Source of the DNA: Polynucleobacter paludilacus
GTDB taxonomy: Bacteria; Pseudomonadota; Gammaproteobacteria; Burkholderiales; Burkholderiaceae
Length of the DNA stretch: 64,000 nucleotides
Assembly: GCF_018687595.1 (NCBI RefSeq)
Contig: NZ_CP061298.1
Coordinates: forward strand, 558,001 to 622,000
Direction: 5' to 3'
Shown here: positions 10,228 through 21,295 of the stretch, in pieces
Layout: each line of letters starts with the position of its first letter
Numbering within the stretch: position 1 is the first letter of the stretch
Notes under the pieces: model-generated
What the model saw: the letters and a program-made list of their open reading frames with translations, nothing else
The model's database searches: none
What the model was told of the DNA's origin: nothing
Program-made: the position numbers and the translations under genes

Positions 10228-12624
10228 ATGTCCAACCAACAGCATGAAAATAGCAGTTTGGCGCAAGCCTACGTTTTACCTTTTGAGCAACTCCGCATGA
10301 CCGACGTTGAATCTGTCGGCGGTAAGAATGCCTCCTTAGGGGAAATGATTTCACAATTGGCAAGTACCGGGGTACGTGTACCCACCGGTTTTGCCACTAC
10401 TGCATTGGCCTTTCGTGATTTCTTGCAGCATAACAATCTCACCGAGAGAATTCAGCAGCGTTTAGAGCATCTGAATATTGATGATGTTCGTGCTTTAGCT
10501 GAAGCGGGCGCAGAGATTCGTCACTGGATTGAGACTGCCCCTTTTCAGCCCCGTCTAGATGAAGAAATTCGGGTCGCCTTTAAGAAGCTTGATGAATCCG
10601 GGAAGGGCTCTTTTGCAGTCCGCTCTTCAGCGACTGCAGAGGATCTGCCAGATGCTTCATTTGCTGGTCAACAAGAAACTTTCTTGAACGTCGAAGGGAT
10701 TGACGATGTTTTAAAGAAGATTCGTGAAGTCTTCGCTTCGCTTTATAACGATCGTGCGATTTCCTATCGGGTTCACAAGGGATTTGCCCATGCTGAAGTT
10801 GCTTTATCTGCTGGTATTCAGCGGATGGTGCGATCAGACTTAGGTGCGGCCGGCGTGATGTTTACCTTGGATACCGAATCGGGTTTTGAAGATGTGGTCT
10901 TCATTACTTCAAGTTATGGCTTGGGTGAGACCGTTGTTCAAGGCGCTGTAAACCCGGATGAGTTCTATGTCTTCAAGACCACACTGGCTAAAGATAAAAA
11001 AGCAATTATCCGTCGCTCATTAGGATCAAAGCTGATCCAGATGCAATTTGCTCCCGCCGGTTCAGCAGAAAAAGTAGTTACTGTCGATGTCTCTCCAGAG
11101 AAGCGCAATCGTTTTTCTTTGGAAGATTCCGATATCACCGAGTTGGCCAAGTATGCTGTCATCATTGAAAAACACTACGGTCGTCCAATGGATATCGAGT
11201 GGGGCAAAGATGGTCAAGATGGCCGAATATATATTCTGCAGGCTCGTCCTGAGACAGTGAAGAGCCAAGCTGCTGGCCAAGTAGAAATGCGTTACAAGCT
11301 CAAAGGTAGCTCAAAGGTGTTGGCTAAGGGCCGTGCGATCGGTCAAAAGATTGGTGCCGGTCCAGTCCGCATCATTCGTGATCCTAGTGAAATGGATCGT
11401 GTTCAGCCTGGCGATGTATTGGTTGCCGATATGACCGATCCCAATTGGGAGCCAGTCATGAAGCGCGCTTCTGCGATTGTGACCAATCGTGGCGGTCGTA
11501 CTTGTCACGCCGCGATTATTGCGCGTGAGTTAGGTGTTCCCGCAGTGGTGGGTTGCGGCGATGCTACTGATCAACTCCAAGATGGCATGGTGGTGACGGT
11601 ATCTTGTGCTGAAGGTGACGAGGGTCATATTTATGATGGTCTGATTGAAACTGAAGTAACTGAAGTTTCTCGTGGCGCTTTGCCTGAGATCCCAGTCAAG
11701 ATCACGATGAATATCGGCAACCCCCAGCTGGCATTTGATTTCTGCCAAATCCCGAATGCGGGTGTCGGACTCGCGCGTCTTGAGTTCATTATTAATAACT
11801 ACATTGGCGTTCATCCCCGCGCAGTCTTGGAATATCCTAATGTCGATCCTGACCTCAAGCGTGCAGTTGAAAGTGTGGCACGGGGTTATGCAAGTCCAAG
11901 AGCGTTCTATGAGGACAAACTTGTCGAGGGTGTAGCCACTATTGCTGCTGCTTTCTATCCCAAGCCTGTCATCGTGCGTTTGTCCGACTTCAAATCCAAT
12001 GAGTACAAGAAGCTGATTGGCGGATCACGTTATGAGCCTGATGAAGAAAACCCAATGCTCGGTTTCCGAGGCGCCTCACGTTACGTCTCAGAAGATTTCG
12101 GTGAAGCATTTGCCTTAGAGTGCGCCGCCATGAAACGGGTCCGTGAAGATATGGGCTTGGATAACGTTGAGATCATGGTGCCATTCGTAAGAACGATCAA
12201 GCAAGCACAACGCGTGATTAGCATGATGGAGAAGTTTGGTCTCAAGCGCGGCGTCAATGGCTTGCGCCTCATCATGATGTGCGAGATTCCTTCCAATGCG
12301 ATTTTGGCTGATGAGTTCCTCGAGTATTTCGATGGCTTCTCCATTGGTTCAAATGATATGACTCAGCTCACACTCGGTTTGGATCGAGATTCTGGCATGG
12401 AGTTATTGGCGATTGACTTTGATGAACGCGATCCTGCGGTTGAGTTCATGATTGCGCGCTCCATTGACGCCTGCCGTAAGCAAAACAAATACGTCGGTAT
12501 TTGTGGTCAAGGACCTTCTGATCACCCAGACTTTGCTCGGTGGTTGGTTGCTAAAGGCATTACTTCTATTTCCCTCAATCCAGATAGCGTTGTAGCTACA
12601 TGGGAGATGTTGGGCAAGCAGTAA
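10228..12624 (+). CDS. ppsA: Phosphoenolpyruvate synthase
   Basis: PEP synthase converts pyruvate, ATP and water to PEP, AMP and Pi for gluconeogenesis in the cytosol. The order is an N-terminal ATP-grasp pyruvate/phosphate dikinase domain (about 20-360), the swivelling phosphohistidine domain with [14 protein letters not shown] (catalytic His427), and the C-terminal PEP-utilising barrel (about 480-795). The threonine just before the histidine is the PpsR target known for the family. At 798 residues it is complete. It needs no PTS and fits a bacterium that grows on organic acids. Confidence 0.97.
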   Translation: MSNQQHENSSLAQAYVLPFEQLRMTDVESVGGKNASLGEMISQLASTGVRVPTGFATTALAFRDFLQHNNLTERIQQRLEHLNIDDVRALAEAGAEIRHWIETAPFQPRLDEEIRVAFKKLDESGKGSFAVRSSATAEDLPDASFAGQQETFLNVEGIDDVLKKIREVFASLYNDRAISYRVHKGFAHAEVALSAGIQRMVRSDLGAAGVMFTLDTESGFEDVVFITSSYGLGETVVQGAVNPDEFYVFKTTLAKDKKAIIRRSLGSKLIQMQFAPAGSAEKVVTVDVSPEKRNRFSLEDSDITELAKYAVIIEKHYGRPMDIEWGKDGQDGRIYILQARPETVKSQAAGQVEMRYKLKGSSKVLAKGRAIGQKIGAGPVRIIRDPSEMDRVQPGDVLVADMTDPNWEPVMKRASAIVTNRGGRTCHAAIIARELGVPAVVGCGDATDQLQDGMVVTVSCAEGDEGHIYDGLIETEVTEVSRGALPEIPVKITMNIGNPQLAFDFCQIPNAGVGLARLEFIINNYIGVHPRAVLEYPNVDPDLKRAVESVARGYASPRAFYEDKLVEGVATIAAAFYPKPVIVRLSDFKSNEYKKLIGGSRYEPDEENPMLGFRGASRYVSEDFGEAFALECAAMKRVREDMGLDNVEIMVPFVRTIKQAQRVISMMEKFGLKRGVNGLRLIMMCEIPSNAILADEFLEYFDGFSIGSNDMTQLTLGLDRDSGMELLAIDFDERDPAVEFMIARSIDACRKQNKYVGICGQGPSDHPDFARWLVAKGITSISLNPDSVVATWEMLGKQ

Positions 12625-12654
12625 GTCTTACCTTAGAGCCAACAGGCGACTATC

Positions 12655-13545
12655 TTAGGCTTTTGCCTTGGTGGTCGCCTTTTTTGCTACATTCTTCTTT
12701 ACTGGCGGCTTTGACTTCTGGATTGGCTTGGCAGGTGACACACTTTTTTGTAGGCGCTTATGCACTGGCACCGGTCCCATTTTTTTGGTTGGGGCGGTAA
12801 TGGATGGTCCACGACCTGAATTATTCCAGCTAGGCTCAACAATGGCATTAAAGGCGGCGCGAAGTTTTTCGCCCCAGAGCTTATGAATCATCTCGAAATA
12901 GGGATTGGCATCATCGATGGTTACAAGCTTGCTGGCCTTCAAGGCATTCTTTTCGTATACCAATAAATCCAGCGGTAGACCAACCGAGATATTACTTTTC
13001 AGGGTGGAGTCCATCGAGATGAGGGCGCACTTCGTCGCCAGATTCAGCGGGGTATCAAATGTAATCACGCGATCCAGAATGGGTTTGCCATACTTGGATT
13101 CACCAATTTGGAAGTAAGGTGTCTCAGGTGTTGCCTCGATGAAATTGCCTGCGGAGTAAACATTAAAAAGACGAGGACGCTCACCTTTAACTTGTCCACC
13201 AAAGATGAAGTTGCAATTAAATTCAATTCCAGCCTTTGTCAGGGCTTCGTTGTCCCTCTCATATACTTGTTTGACAGCCTCTCCAACTACCACAGCTGCG
13301 TCATGACAGCTTTGTGCATTCCATAAATTGATACCATCAAATAACTGGCCTTGGAGCAAAATTTCTTTTACTGCTTGGCTAATTGCGAGGTTACCTGCGC
13401 TCATCAATGCAAAAAAACGATTTTGGTCTTTTTGAAAGAGGGCCATTTTGCGAAAGGTGCCAATTTGATCGACACCAGCATTGGTTCTCGTATCAGACAA
13501 AAATACTAGACCATCTTTTAAACATAGCCCCACGCAATACGTCAT
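12655..13545 (-). CDS. Anbu (ancestral beta-subunit), proteasome-like NTN hydrolase with lysine-rich tail
   Basis: This is a proteasome-type beta-fold protein of the Anbu family (COG3484). After removal of Met1, Thr2 would be the N-terminal nucleophile (MTYCVGLCLKDG). Asp18 and Lys33 match the catalytic Asp17 and Lys33 of proteasome subunits, so the active site looks intact. Family members usually end near the WGEKLRAAF region. Here about 56 more residues follow (241-296), with 13 lysines, many prolines and alanines, and no Asp or Glu, ending KKATTKAKA. It is the last gene of a four-gene minus-strand cluster. The substrate is unknown and protease activity of Anbu proteins is disputed. It meets ppsA tail to tail. 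Confidence 0.9.
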   Translation of the reverse strand: MTYCVGLCLKDGLVFLSDTRTNAGVDQIGTFRKMALFQKDQNRFFALMSAGNLAISQAVKEILLQGQLFDGINLWNAQSCHDAAVVVGEAVKQVYERDNEALTKAGIEFNCNFIFGGQVKGERPRLFNVYSAGNFIEATPETPYFQIGESKYGKPILDRVITFDTPLNLATKCALISMDSTLKSNISVGLPLDLLVYEKNALKASKLVTIDDANPYFEMIHKLWGEKLRAAFNAIVEPSWNNSGRGPSITAPTKKMGPVPVHKRLQKSVSPAKPIQKSKPPVKKNVAKKATTKAKA

Positions 13546-13581
13546 AGCAAAATTCCTAAAATGATTTTTGAGGATTATCGC

Positions 13582-14400
13582 CTAAGATAGAGAGAGGGGC
13601 TCGTAGGTGATCTGCTGTATCGAAATACTGGCACTGAGCTCTTCTCCGCCACCACCAGAACGCACCCCTTTCACGGGGGCAGCAGAGTAATAGTCGCGCC
13701 CGATAGCTAAGCGGATATGCCTAGCATCAACTAAACAGGCATGCGTGATATCAACGCTTTGCCAGATGCCATGTTCGATATCACTACAAAAATCGATCCA
13801 GGCATGGCTGGCAAGATTAGGGGATTCCTCGGCAAAGAAATAGCCACTGACATAGCGGGCAGGAATGCCGGAAGCCCTACAAAGACCCAACATGACATGG
13901 GCGTGATCCTGACAAACTCCAGATTTCAAGGCAAAGGATTGGGCCGCAGTGGTAGCAAAATTGGTTTCACCAGGACGATATGCAATCGTATCTTGTACAG
14001 CACTCGCCAGTTTAAGAACTGCTTCAGTTGTATTTTTCTTTGGCAGATGCTTCTCGAAGAAAGACAGCATTTCGGGAGTGGGCTCTGTCAAATGGGTCTG
14101 CTGAAGCAAGTAGAAAGGGGATACGGCTTTTGGAGCATCAATGAATTCGTAGGCATCCTGGGTATAGATCTCACCCTCGGCCTCAATCATCATTGAGGTA
14201 TAGGGACTTTCCTGGACAAAGATATTGCAGAGGTTGCCAAAAGCATCTAGTGAATTGCTCGCCTTAATTGGCGTACCAAGCTTCCAGCGCTCAATCTTCT
14301 GCCCCGCAGTTTGCGGAGGGGTCAGACGGAGTTCCTGAATGGAGTAGCGTACAGGTGTTTCGTAGCGATACTCAGTGCGATGGCGGATCTTTAAATGCAT
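13582..14400 (-). CDS. Transglutaminase-like cysteine peptidase family protein (Anbu cluster)
   Basis: This has a bacterial transglutaminase-like N-terminal beta domain (residues 1-90, starting MHLKIRHRTEYRYETPV) followed by a papain-like core. The triad is visible: Cys163 in SGVCQDHAHVM, His199 in ASHAWIDF and Asp217 in SVDITHACLV. Proteins of this family are thought to act as peptidases or amide-bond-modifying enzymes rather than true crosslinkers. It starts 8 bases after the alpha-E gene and is followed by Anbu, a conserved neighbourhood. No signal peptide is seen, so it is probably cytosolic. Confidence 0.9.
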   Translation of the reverse strand: MHLKIRHRTEYRYETPVRYSIQELRLTPPQTAGQKIERWKLGTPIKASNSLDAFGNLCNIFVQESPYTSMMIEAEGEIYTQDAYEFIDAPKAVSPFYLLQQTHLTEPTPEMLSFFEKHLPKKNTTEAVLKLASAVQDTIAYRPGETNFATTAAQSFALKSGVCQDHAHVMLGLCRASGIPARYVSGYFFAEESPNLASHAWIDFCSDIEHGIWQSVDITHACLVDARHIRLAIGRDYYSAAPVKGVRSGGGGEELSASISIQQITYEPLSLS

Positions 14401-14408
14401 AGTTTTGT

Positions 14409-15389
14409 TTAATTCGAGGCCAATGGAATCAAGTATGCAGTACTGAACTCATCGGCAATATGGTTAATTTTTTCGAGGAAGGATTCAATAAACTCCTCCA
14501 GGCCTTGTGAAAACACCTCATCAATATCAGAATAATCCATGCTTGCCTTAAGCTTTCCAAGCAGCCGCTCAATTTCTTTGGATTGCTGATTTTTAACTTC
14601 AGAAATTAAGGGAATTAATTCATTGACGCAGCTGACTAGTGAGCGCGGCATTTGTTTATTGAAGATCAATAATTGAGCCACTTGTTTTGGCACTACTTGG
14701 TCAGAGTAAATCTGACGATAGATTTCAAAAGCGGAGACAGAGCGTAATAGAGCTGCCCAGTGGTAGAAATCAAAAAAGCTTCCATTATCTTCATTATCGT
14801 CACCCGCTTTTTGAGCCTTCAACTCTTTTAAGCTGACCTGATATTCATATTTTGTTTCTAGGATACGGGCGGTATTATCGGCACGCTCCAAGAGGGTGCC
14901 GATATTAATAAAGTAAAAGGCCTCATTTTTCAGCATCGTGCCATACATGACTCCACGAAAAAGGTGGCAGCGGTGCTTAACCCAATCGAGTAGACGACTC
15001 GGGTCTGCTTGGTCTCTGGCCTCAAGGATGTGTTGAAGCTCAAGCCAGGTCGTGTTTTGAGTTTCCCAAACCTCAGAGGTGATTTTTCCTCGGATCACTC
15101 GAGCATTCTCACGCGCAGCATACAGACAAGAAACGATGCTGGAGGGATTGCTGGTTTCATAAATCATGAAATCCAGCACATTCTCGCGATTAACGACATC
15201 GTATTTACTCAAGAAGTCTGTTTCTAATTTAGAAATCGTGAGTAACTTTTTCCAGCTCTGCTCTAAAAATTCTGCTGGTTGCGGAAGTAAAGAGGTTTGA
15301 TGATTGACATCCAGCATACGGGCAGTATTTTCTGCACGCTCGGTGTAACGAGCCATCCAATATAGGCAATCGGCTGTGCGGCTTAACAT
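14409..15389 (-). CDS. Alpha-E domain protein (DUF403)
   Basis: This is an all-helical alpha-E (DUF403) protein of 326 residues. The family start MLSRTADCLYWMARYTERAE is reached from the ATG at 15387-15389, which has the strong purine-rich ribosome binding site GAGGGAGAG upstream. A longer upstream reading is not conserved. The repeated acidic helices and the GVMYGTMLKNEAFYFINIG region are typical. The biochemical role is unknown. It always travels with ATP-grasp amidoligase-like and transglutaminase-like genes, so it is inferred to be a scaffold or substrate protein. It follows the ATP-grasp gene by 13 bases. Confidence 0.9.
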   Translation of the reverse strand: MLSRTADCLYWMARYTERAENTARMLDVNHQTSLLPQPAEFLEQSWKKLLTISKLETDFLSKYDVVNRENVLDFMIYETSNPSSIVSCLYAARENARVIRGKITSEVWETQNTTWLELQHILEARDQADPSRLLDWVKHRCHLFRGVMYGTMLKNEAFYFINIGTLLERADNTARILETKYEYQVSLKELKAQKAGDDNEDNGSFFDFYHWAALLRSVSAFEIYRQIYSDQVVPKQVAQLLIFNKQMPRSLVSCVNELIPLISEVKNQQSKEIERLLGKLKASMDYSDIDEVFSQGLEEFIESFLEKINHIADEFSTAYLIPLASN

Positions 15390-15402
15390 GGATGACTCTC
15401 CC

Positions 15403-16815
15403 TCATTCTTCCAGGACCCAAGTATCTTTAGTGCCGCCACCTTGAGACGAGTTCACCACTAACGAACCTTCTTTTAATGCCACTCTCGTCAGGCCGCCTG
15501 GAACCATCTTGATGGTTTTTCCGGACAGAACAAAGGGCCTCAAATCAATATGGCGAGGTGCTACGCCTGACTCAACAAAGGTCGGGCAAGTTGAGAGAGC
15601 AAGCGTGGGCTGGGCAATATATTGATCCGGATTGGCCACTAGGTGAGCTTTAAATGCTTCAATCTCTGCTTTAGTAGACGCAGGCCCAACCAACATTCCA
15701 TAACCGCCGGCACCATGCGTTAACTTCACCACCAACTTATCAAGGTTGGCTAAGGTGTAGGCCAGATCATCCGGTTTGCGACACTGAAAAGTTGGCACAT
15801 TATTGAGGATTGGCTTTTCACCAAGATAGAACTCAATCATGTCGGGCACATACGGGTAGATGGATTTGTCATCTGCGATACCCGTGCCAATCGCATTAGC
15901 TAAAGTGACATTGCCAGCTCGATAGGCGGATAAGAGTCCAGCAACACCGAGCGTGGAATCTGAGCGGAACGATAGTGGGTCTAGGAAATCATCATCAACC
16001 CGACGATAGATCACATCGACTCGTTCTGGACCCTGGGTGGTGCGCATAAAGACCTGCTCGTTCTTCACAAATAAATCTTTACCTTCTACTAACTCAACAC
16101 CCATTTGTTGAGCTAAGTAGCTGTGCTCAAAATAGGCTGAGTTATACATACCTGGGGTCAACACAACCACGTTGGGTTTTTTAACATCGTCAGGTTTCAC
16201 TGATTTGAGGCACTCTAACAAGAGGTCGGGGTAATGTTCAACTGGAGCGACACGATATTTCTGGAACAGATCGGGAAAGAGGCGCATCATCATCTTGCGA
16301 TCTTCGACCATGTATGAGACCCCCGACGGAACGCGCAAGTTGTCTTCTAAGACGTAGAACTCACCTTCACCTGCGCGCACAATATCGATCCCGGCAATTT
16401 GCGCATAGATATCTCTGGGGATATCCACATTACGCATTTCAGGGCGGTACTGCGCATTGTTGAAGATTTGTTCAGCAGGAATGATTCCGGCTTTGATGAT
16501 TTCTTCATCGTGATAGACATCATAGATAAATCGATTGAGTGCCTTGACGCGTTGACGCAAACCTTTTTCTAATTGCTCCCATTCCTTAGCAGCAAAGATT
16601 CGAGGCACTTGATCAAACGGAATGGTTCTCTCAGAACCCAAGTCGTCGCCATAGACGGCGAAGGTGATGCCGACTCGACGGAAAATGAGGTCAGCCTCAG
16701 CTCGCTTGAGACCCATGAGGGTATCGCTTTGCTGTTTTAGCCAGCTATGGAATATCTGGTAGTGGGGCCGCGCTTTACCTGCAGCATCGAGCATCTCATC
16801 AAAAGGCAATTTCAT
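15403..16815 (-). CDS. Circularly permuted ATP-grasp protein (DUF404/DUF407)
   Basis: This 470-residue protein is a circularly permuted ATP-grasp of the CP-ATP-grasp type 2 group, predicted to form amide bonds (carboxylate-amine ligase) with ATP. Recognisable motifs include YGDDLGSERTIPFDQVP, VLEDNLRVPSGVSYM, LTPGMYNSAYFEHSYLA, VDVIYRRVDDDF, and the C-terminal GGGTKDTWVLEE. It is the first gene of the Anbu cluster. Its substrate is not known; Aravind and co-workers predicted peptide-tag or small peptide synthesis for this gene set. No membrane segment is visible. Confidence 0.92.
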   Translation of the reverse strand: MKLPFDEMLDAAGKARPHYQIFHSWLKQQSDTLMGLKRAEADLIFRRVGITFAVYGDDLGSERTIPFDQVPRIFAAKEWEQLEKGLRQRVKALNRFIYDVYHDEEIIKAGIIPAEQIFNNAQYRPEMRNVDIPRDIYAQIAGIDIVRAGEGEFYVLEDNLRVPSGVSYMVEDRKMMMRLFPDLFQKYRVAPVEHYPDLLLECLKSVKPDDVKKPNVVVLTPGMYNSAYFEHSYLAQQMGVELVEGKDLFVKNEQVFMRTTQGPERVDVIYRRVDDDFLDPLSFRSDSTLGVAGLLSAYRAGNVTLANAIGTGIADDKSIYPYVPDMIEFYLGEKPILNNVPTFQCRKPDDLAYTLANLDKLVVKLTHGAGGYGMLVGPASTKAEIEAFKAHLVANPDQYIAQPTLALSTCPTFVESGVAPRHIDLRPFVLSGKTIKMVPGGLTRVALKEGSLVVNSSQGGGTKDTWVLEE

Positions 16816-16926
16816 AGTGACAAACTAACGCCTTCGAGATGACAACAATGTAAAGAGTGGAGCGGCTTGGTGCCTTAATGCACCAATATGGTGAAAATTG
16901 CTCTAATTCCCTAGTCTAAGCGATTT
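16816..16926 (-). promoter_or_regulatory. Leader between smpB and the Anbu cluster with two alternative hairpins
   Basis: These 111 bases separate smpB from the ATP-grasp gene on the same strand. Reading the minus strand, CACCA-TAT-TGGTG (16893-16881) forms one perfect hairpin. TTGGTGC-ATTAAG-GCACCAA (16886-16867) forms another that reuses the same TTGGTG bases, so only one can form at a time. No T-run follows either, so they are not ordinary terminators. An attenuator, an RNA processing site or a protein operator are all possible. Confidence 0.45.
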
Positions 16927-17379
16927 CTAGCCATTTAGGTCGCCCCGAGCAATACGACCCTTTTGGACTTCCCATTCACGCTCTTTGGTGGCTGCGCGCT
17001 TGTCATGCTGTTTCTTGCCCCTGGCTAATCCAATCTCGCATTTCACATTCCCTTTGGAGAAGTGCAGATTGATTGGCACTAAGGTGTAACCCTTTTGCTC
17101 GACTTTCCCTATGAGTTTGCGGATTTCAATGGCGTTGAGAAGTAACTTTCGAGTCCGGGTGTTATCGGGGACGATGTGAGTCGATGCTGAAAGGAGGGGG
17201 GCAATATGCGCACCAATCAGAAAAAGCTCCGCCTGGCGAATGACCACATACGCTTCTTTAATTTGGGCACGACCTGCACGAATAGCCTTGACTTCCCAGC
17301 CTTCCAGAACCAGACCTGCCTCAAACCGTTCCTCGATAAAATAATCGAAGAAGGCTTTTTTGTTATCGACGATACTCAT
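16927..17379 (-). CDS. smpB: SsrA-binding protein SmpB
   Basis: SmpB binds tmRNA and brings it to stalled ribosomes for trans-translation, which tags incomplete proteins for proteolysis. The N-terminal [20 protein letters not shown] and the [19 protein letters not shown] region are family hallmarks. The basic C-terminal tail (KGRIARGDL) is the part that enters the mRNA channel. At 150 residues it is normal. It is divergent from ratA with only 24 bases between starts, an arrangement widespread in proteobacteria. The tmRNA gene is not in this window. Confidence 0.97.
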   Translation of the reverse strand: MSIVDNKKAFFDYFIEERFEAGLVLEGWEVKAIRAGRAQIKEAYVVIRQAELFLIGAHIAPLLSASTHIVPDNTRTRKLLLNAIEIRKLIGKVEQKGYTLVPINLHFSKGNVKCEIGLARGKKQHDKRAATKEREWEVQKGRIARGDLNG

Positions 17380-17403
17380 ATTTTTACCTTCTCACGATCG
17401 ATT

Positions 17404-17835
17404 ATGGCAGACGTCCACAAGACCGTTTTAATTGGCCAATCTGCTGAGCGCATGTATGGCTTAGTCACTGATGTTTCAAGCTACCCCGAGTTTTTGCCTT
17501 GGTGTGGCGGAGTGGAGATTTTTGAGCAAACCGACACTGTCTTGGATGCCAAAATCCATATTCAATTTAAAGGGATTTCCCAGTATTTCCACACCCGTAA
17601 TACCAATCATCGCCCAGACTCCATTGATATGGTGTTTGTAGATGGTCCCTTCAAGCGTTTTTCTGGTCAATGGAAATTCATTTCCCTGCGGGAGGATGCC
17701 TGCAAGGTGGAATTCACCCTGGAGTGGGAATTTAAGAATGTTCTCCTAGACAAAGTCATTGGCCCTGTTTTTGGTTATATTGCTGGGACCTTTGTGGAAT
17801 GTTTTGTGAAGCGCGCCGAGGATCTGGATGCTTGA
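17404..17835 (+). CDS. ratA: RatA/Coq10-type START-domain protein
   Basis: This is a 143-residue polyketide-cyclase/START-fold protein of the RatA/COQ10 family. In E. coli the homologue was reported as a ribosome association toxin, while the mitochondrial homologue binds coenzyme Q and helps respiration; the second role may be the general one. I use the ATG giving MADVHKTVLIGQSAERMYGL, since the open frame upstream is antisense to smpB. Motifs include YPEFLPWCGGVE and FKRFSGQWKF. It overlaps ratB by 8 bases, so the two are probably translated together. Confidence 0.9.
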   Translation: MADVHKTVLIGQSAERMYGLVTDVSSYPEFLPWCGGVEIFEQTDTVLDAKIHIQFKGISQYFHTRNTNHRPDSIDMVFVDGPFKRFSGQWKFISLREDACKVEFTLEWEFKNVLLDKVIGPVFGYIAGTFVECFVKRAEDLDA

Positions 17836-18166
17836 AATCTGGATTTGTGATGCCCGAGGAGAGGCACCCAAGACCATCCTATTTCAATTGGTATTAGCCG
17901 CAAATGAAGTCGCTACTGTGGGCTTGGCCTTGCAAAAGGCAGGAATTGCTACTGGGCCCAATGACCCCGTTTTAAGCCGAAAGGGCTGTTTTGGGGTGTT
18001 TGGTAAGCGCAAGGATTGGGATAGCCCAATTTATGCGGGTGATCGCCTAGAGCTCTATTCCCCCTTGTTAATTGATCCCAAAACCGTCCGTCGAAAAAAG
18101 GCCAATCAGAACCAAGATGCCAAATTTAAGGCTGCAGCCGCTAGAAGAAAGGCAAGAAGGCTATAA
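17828..18166 (+). CDS. ratB: RnfH/RatB family ubiquitin-fold protein
   Basis: This is a 112-residue RnfH-family (PF03658) protein with a predicted beta-grasp fold. The stretch DRLELYSPLLIDPKTVRRKK is the family signature. Its partner role with RatA is unproven. The C-terminal tail after about residue 95 is rich in Lys, Arg and Ala (KFKAAAARRKARRL). It overlaps ratA by 8 bases and lies just upstream of guaB, a conserved order in Burkholderiales. Confidence 0.88.
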   Translation: MLEIWICDARGEAPKTILFQLVLAANEVATVGLALQKAGIATGPNDPVLSRKGCFGVFGKRKDWDSPIYAGDRLELYSPLLIDPKTVRRKKANQNQDAKFKAAAARRKARRL

Positions 18167-18183
18167 TCTGTTTTTGCGACTAG

Positions 18184-19659
<1,476 letters not shown>

Positions 19660-19682
19660 GACTTCATAAGGCTGTTTTCTCC

Positions 19683-21290
19683 GTGCACGACAAGATACTG
19701 ATTCTCGACTTTGGTTCACAAGTTACCCAACTCATTGCTAGGCGTGTTCGTGACGGAAAAGTCTATTCTGAGATCCATCCTTACGATTGCGATCCTGAAT
19801 TCATTCGCCGCTTCGTTCAAGAAGAGGGCTGTAAAGGCATCATCCTCTCGGGTGGTCCAAGCTCTGTAACTGAGCCAGGTAGTCCAAGAGCGCCAAAGAT
19901 TGTTTTTGAATTAGGAATTCCTGTCCTGGGTATTTGCTATGGCATGCAAACCATGGCGACGCAATTGGGTGGCGCAGTAGCGTCCGCAGAGTCCTTAGGC
20001 AAAGCCCGTGAATTTGGTTACTCGGAAGTTCGAGCTCACGGCCATACCGCTTTACTGAATGGTATTCAAGACCTCTCGACGAGTGAAGGCCATGGCATTC
20101 TGAAAGTGTGGATGAGTCATGGTGATTCCGTTACCAGCTTGCCAAAGTCTTTCAAGCTCATGGCTTCTACAGATTCCTGCCCGATTGCCGGTATGGCGGA
20201 TGAAGAGCGTCAGTTCTATGCCTTTCAGTTTCATCCCGAGGTTACTCATACGCTGCAAGGCGCCGCAATCATTAACCGCTTTGTGCATGAGATTTGTGGC
20301 TGCAAACCAGATTGGGTGATGGGTGATTACATCAGCGAAGCCGTTGAAAAAATCCAGAAACAAGTTGGTAAAGAAGAAGTCATTCTTGGTTTATCCGGCG
20401 GCGTAGACTCCAGTGTTGCTGCTGCTTTAATCCATAGAGCGATTGGCGACCAGTTGACTTGTGTATTTGTGGATCACGGTTTGCTTCGCCTCAACGAAGG
20501 CGATATGGTGATGGAGATGTTTGCCCGAAATCTGGGTGTTAAAGTCATACGGGTCGATGCAGCTCCAAAGTTTATGTCTGAGCTTGCTGGAGTAGCTGAC
20601 CCAGAGGCGAAACGCAAAATCATTGGTAAAGAATTTGTGGAAATCTTCCAAAATGAATCAGCTAAAGTTAAGAACGCGAAGTGGTTGGCTCAGGGAACGA
20701 TTTACCCAGACGTCATTGAGTCTGCAGGTAAGGGCAAGAAGGGCGCGCATACGATTAAGAGCCACCATAATGTGGGCGGTTTACCAGAAGATATGCATCT
20801 CAAATTATTAGAACCCTTACGAGAATTATTTAAGGATGAAGTGAGAGAGCTTGGTGTTGCACTTGGCTTACCCAGAGAGATGGTCTATCGCCATCCCTTC
20901 CCAGGTCCTGGCCTTGGTGTTCGTATCTTGGGCGAAGTGAAAGAAGAATTTGCCAAATTGTTACAACGTGCTGATGCGATCTTTATTGAAGAGTTGCGTA
21001 ATACAGTGGATGAAGTTAGTGGCAAAAATTGGTATGACTTGACCAGTCAGGCTTTTGCTGTATTTCTCCCGGTAAAGTCTGTTGGCGTAATGGGTGATGG
21101 TAGAACCTATGAGTATGTTGTTGCCCTAAGAGCTGTACAAACCCAAGACTTTATGACTGCACATTGGGCTCACTTACCGCACGAACTCTTGGGTAAGGTT
21201 TCCAATCGCATCATTAATGAAGTGCGTGGCATCAATCGAGTCGTCTATGACATTAGCGGTAAACCACCAGCAACCATAGAGTGGGAATAA
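19683..21290 (+). CDS. guaA: GMP synthase (glutamine-hydrolysing)
   Basis: GMP synthase converts XMP to GMP using glutamine and ATP. The N-terminal class I amidotransferase domain has the nucleophile in GICYGMQ and the His/Glu pair in FHPEV. It is followed by the ATP-pyrophosphatase domain with [12 protein letters not shown] and the C-terminal dimerisation domain ending IEWE. The start is GTG, giving [20 protein letters not shown], the family N-terminus. At 535 residues it is complete. Confidence 0.98.
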   Translation: MHDKILILDFGSQVTQLIARRVRDGKVYSEIHPYDCDPEFIRRFVQEEGCKGIILSGGPSSVTEPGSPRAPKIVFELGIPVLGICYGMQTMATQLGGAVASAESLGKAREFGYSEVRAHGHTALLNGIQDLSTSEGHGILKVWMSHGDSVTSLPKSFKLMASTDSCPIAGMADEERQFYAFQFHPEVTHTLQGAAIINRFVHEICGCKPDWVMGDYISEAVEKIQKQVGKEEVILGLSGGVDSSVAAALIHRAIGDQLTCVFVDHGLLRLNEGDMVMEMFARNLGVKVIRVDAAPKFMSELAGVADPEAKRKIIGKEFVEIFQNESAKVKNAKWLAQGTIYPDVIESAGKGKKGAHTIKSHHNVGGLPEDMHLKLLEPLRELFKDEVRELGVALGLPREMVYRHPFPGPGLGVRILGEVKEEFAKLLQRADAIFIEELRNTVDEVSGKNWYDLTSQAFAVFLPVKSVGVMGDGRTYEYVVALRAVQTQDFMTAHWAHLPHELLGKVSNRIINEVRGINRVVYDISGKPPATIEWE

Positions 21291-21295
21291 AGCAT

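Noticed and set aside
17404..18166. ratA-ratB as a toxin-antitoxin module
   Set aside because: The pair is conserved beside smpB and guaB and the family resembles COQ10/RnfH. Toxin behaviour was reported only for E. coli RatA, and RatB is not a proven antitoxin.
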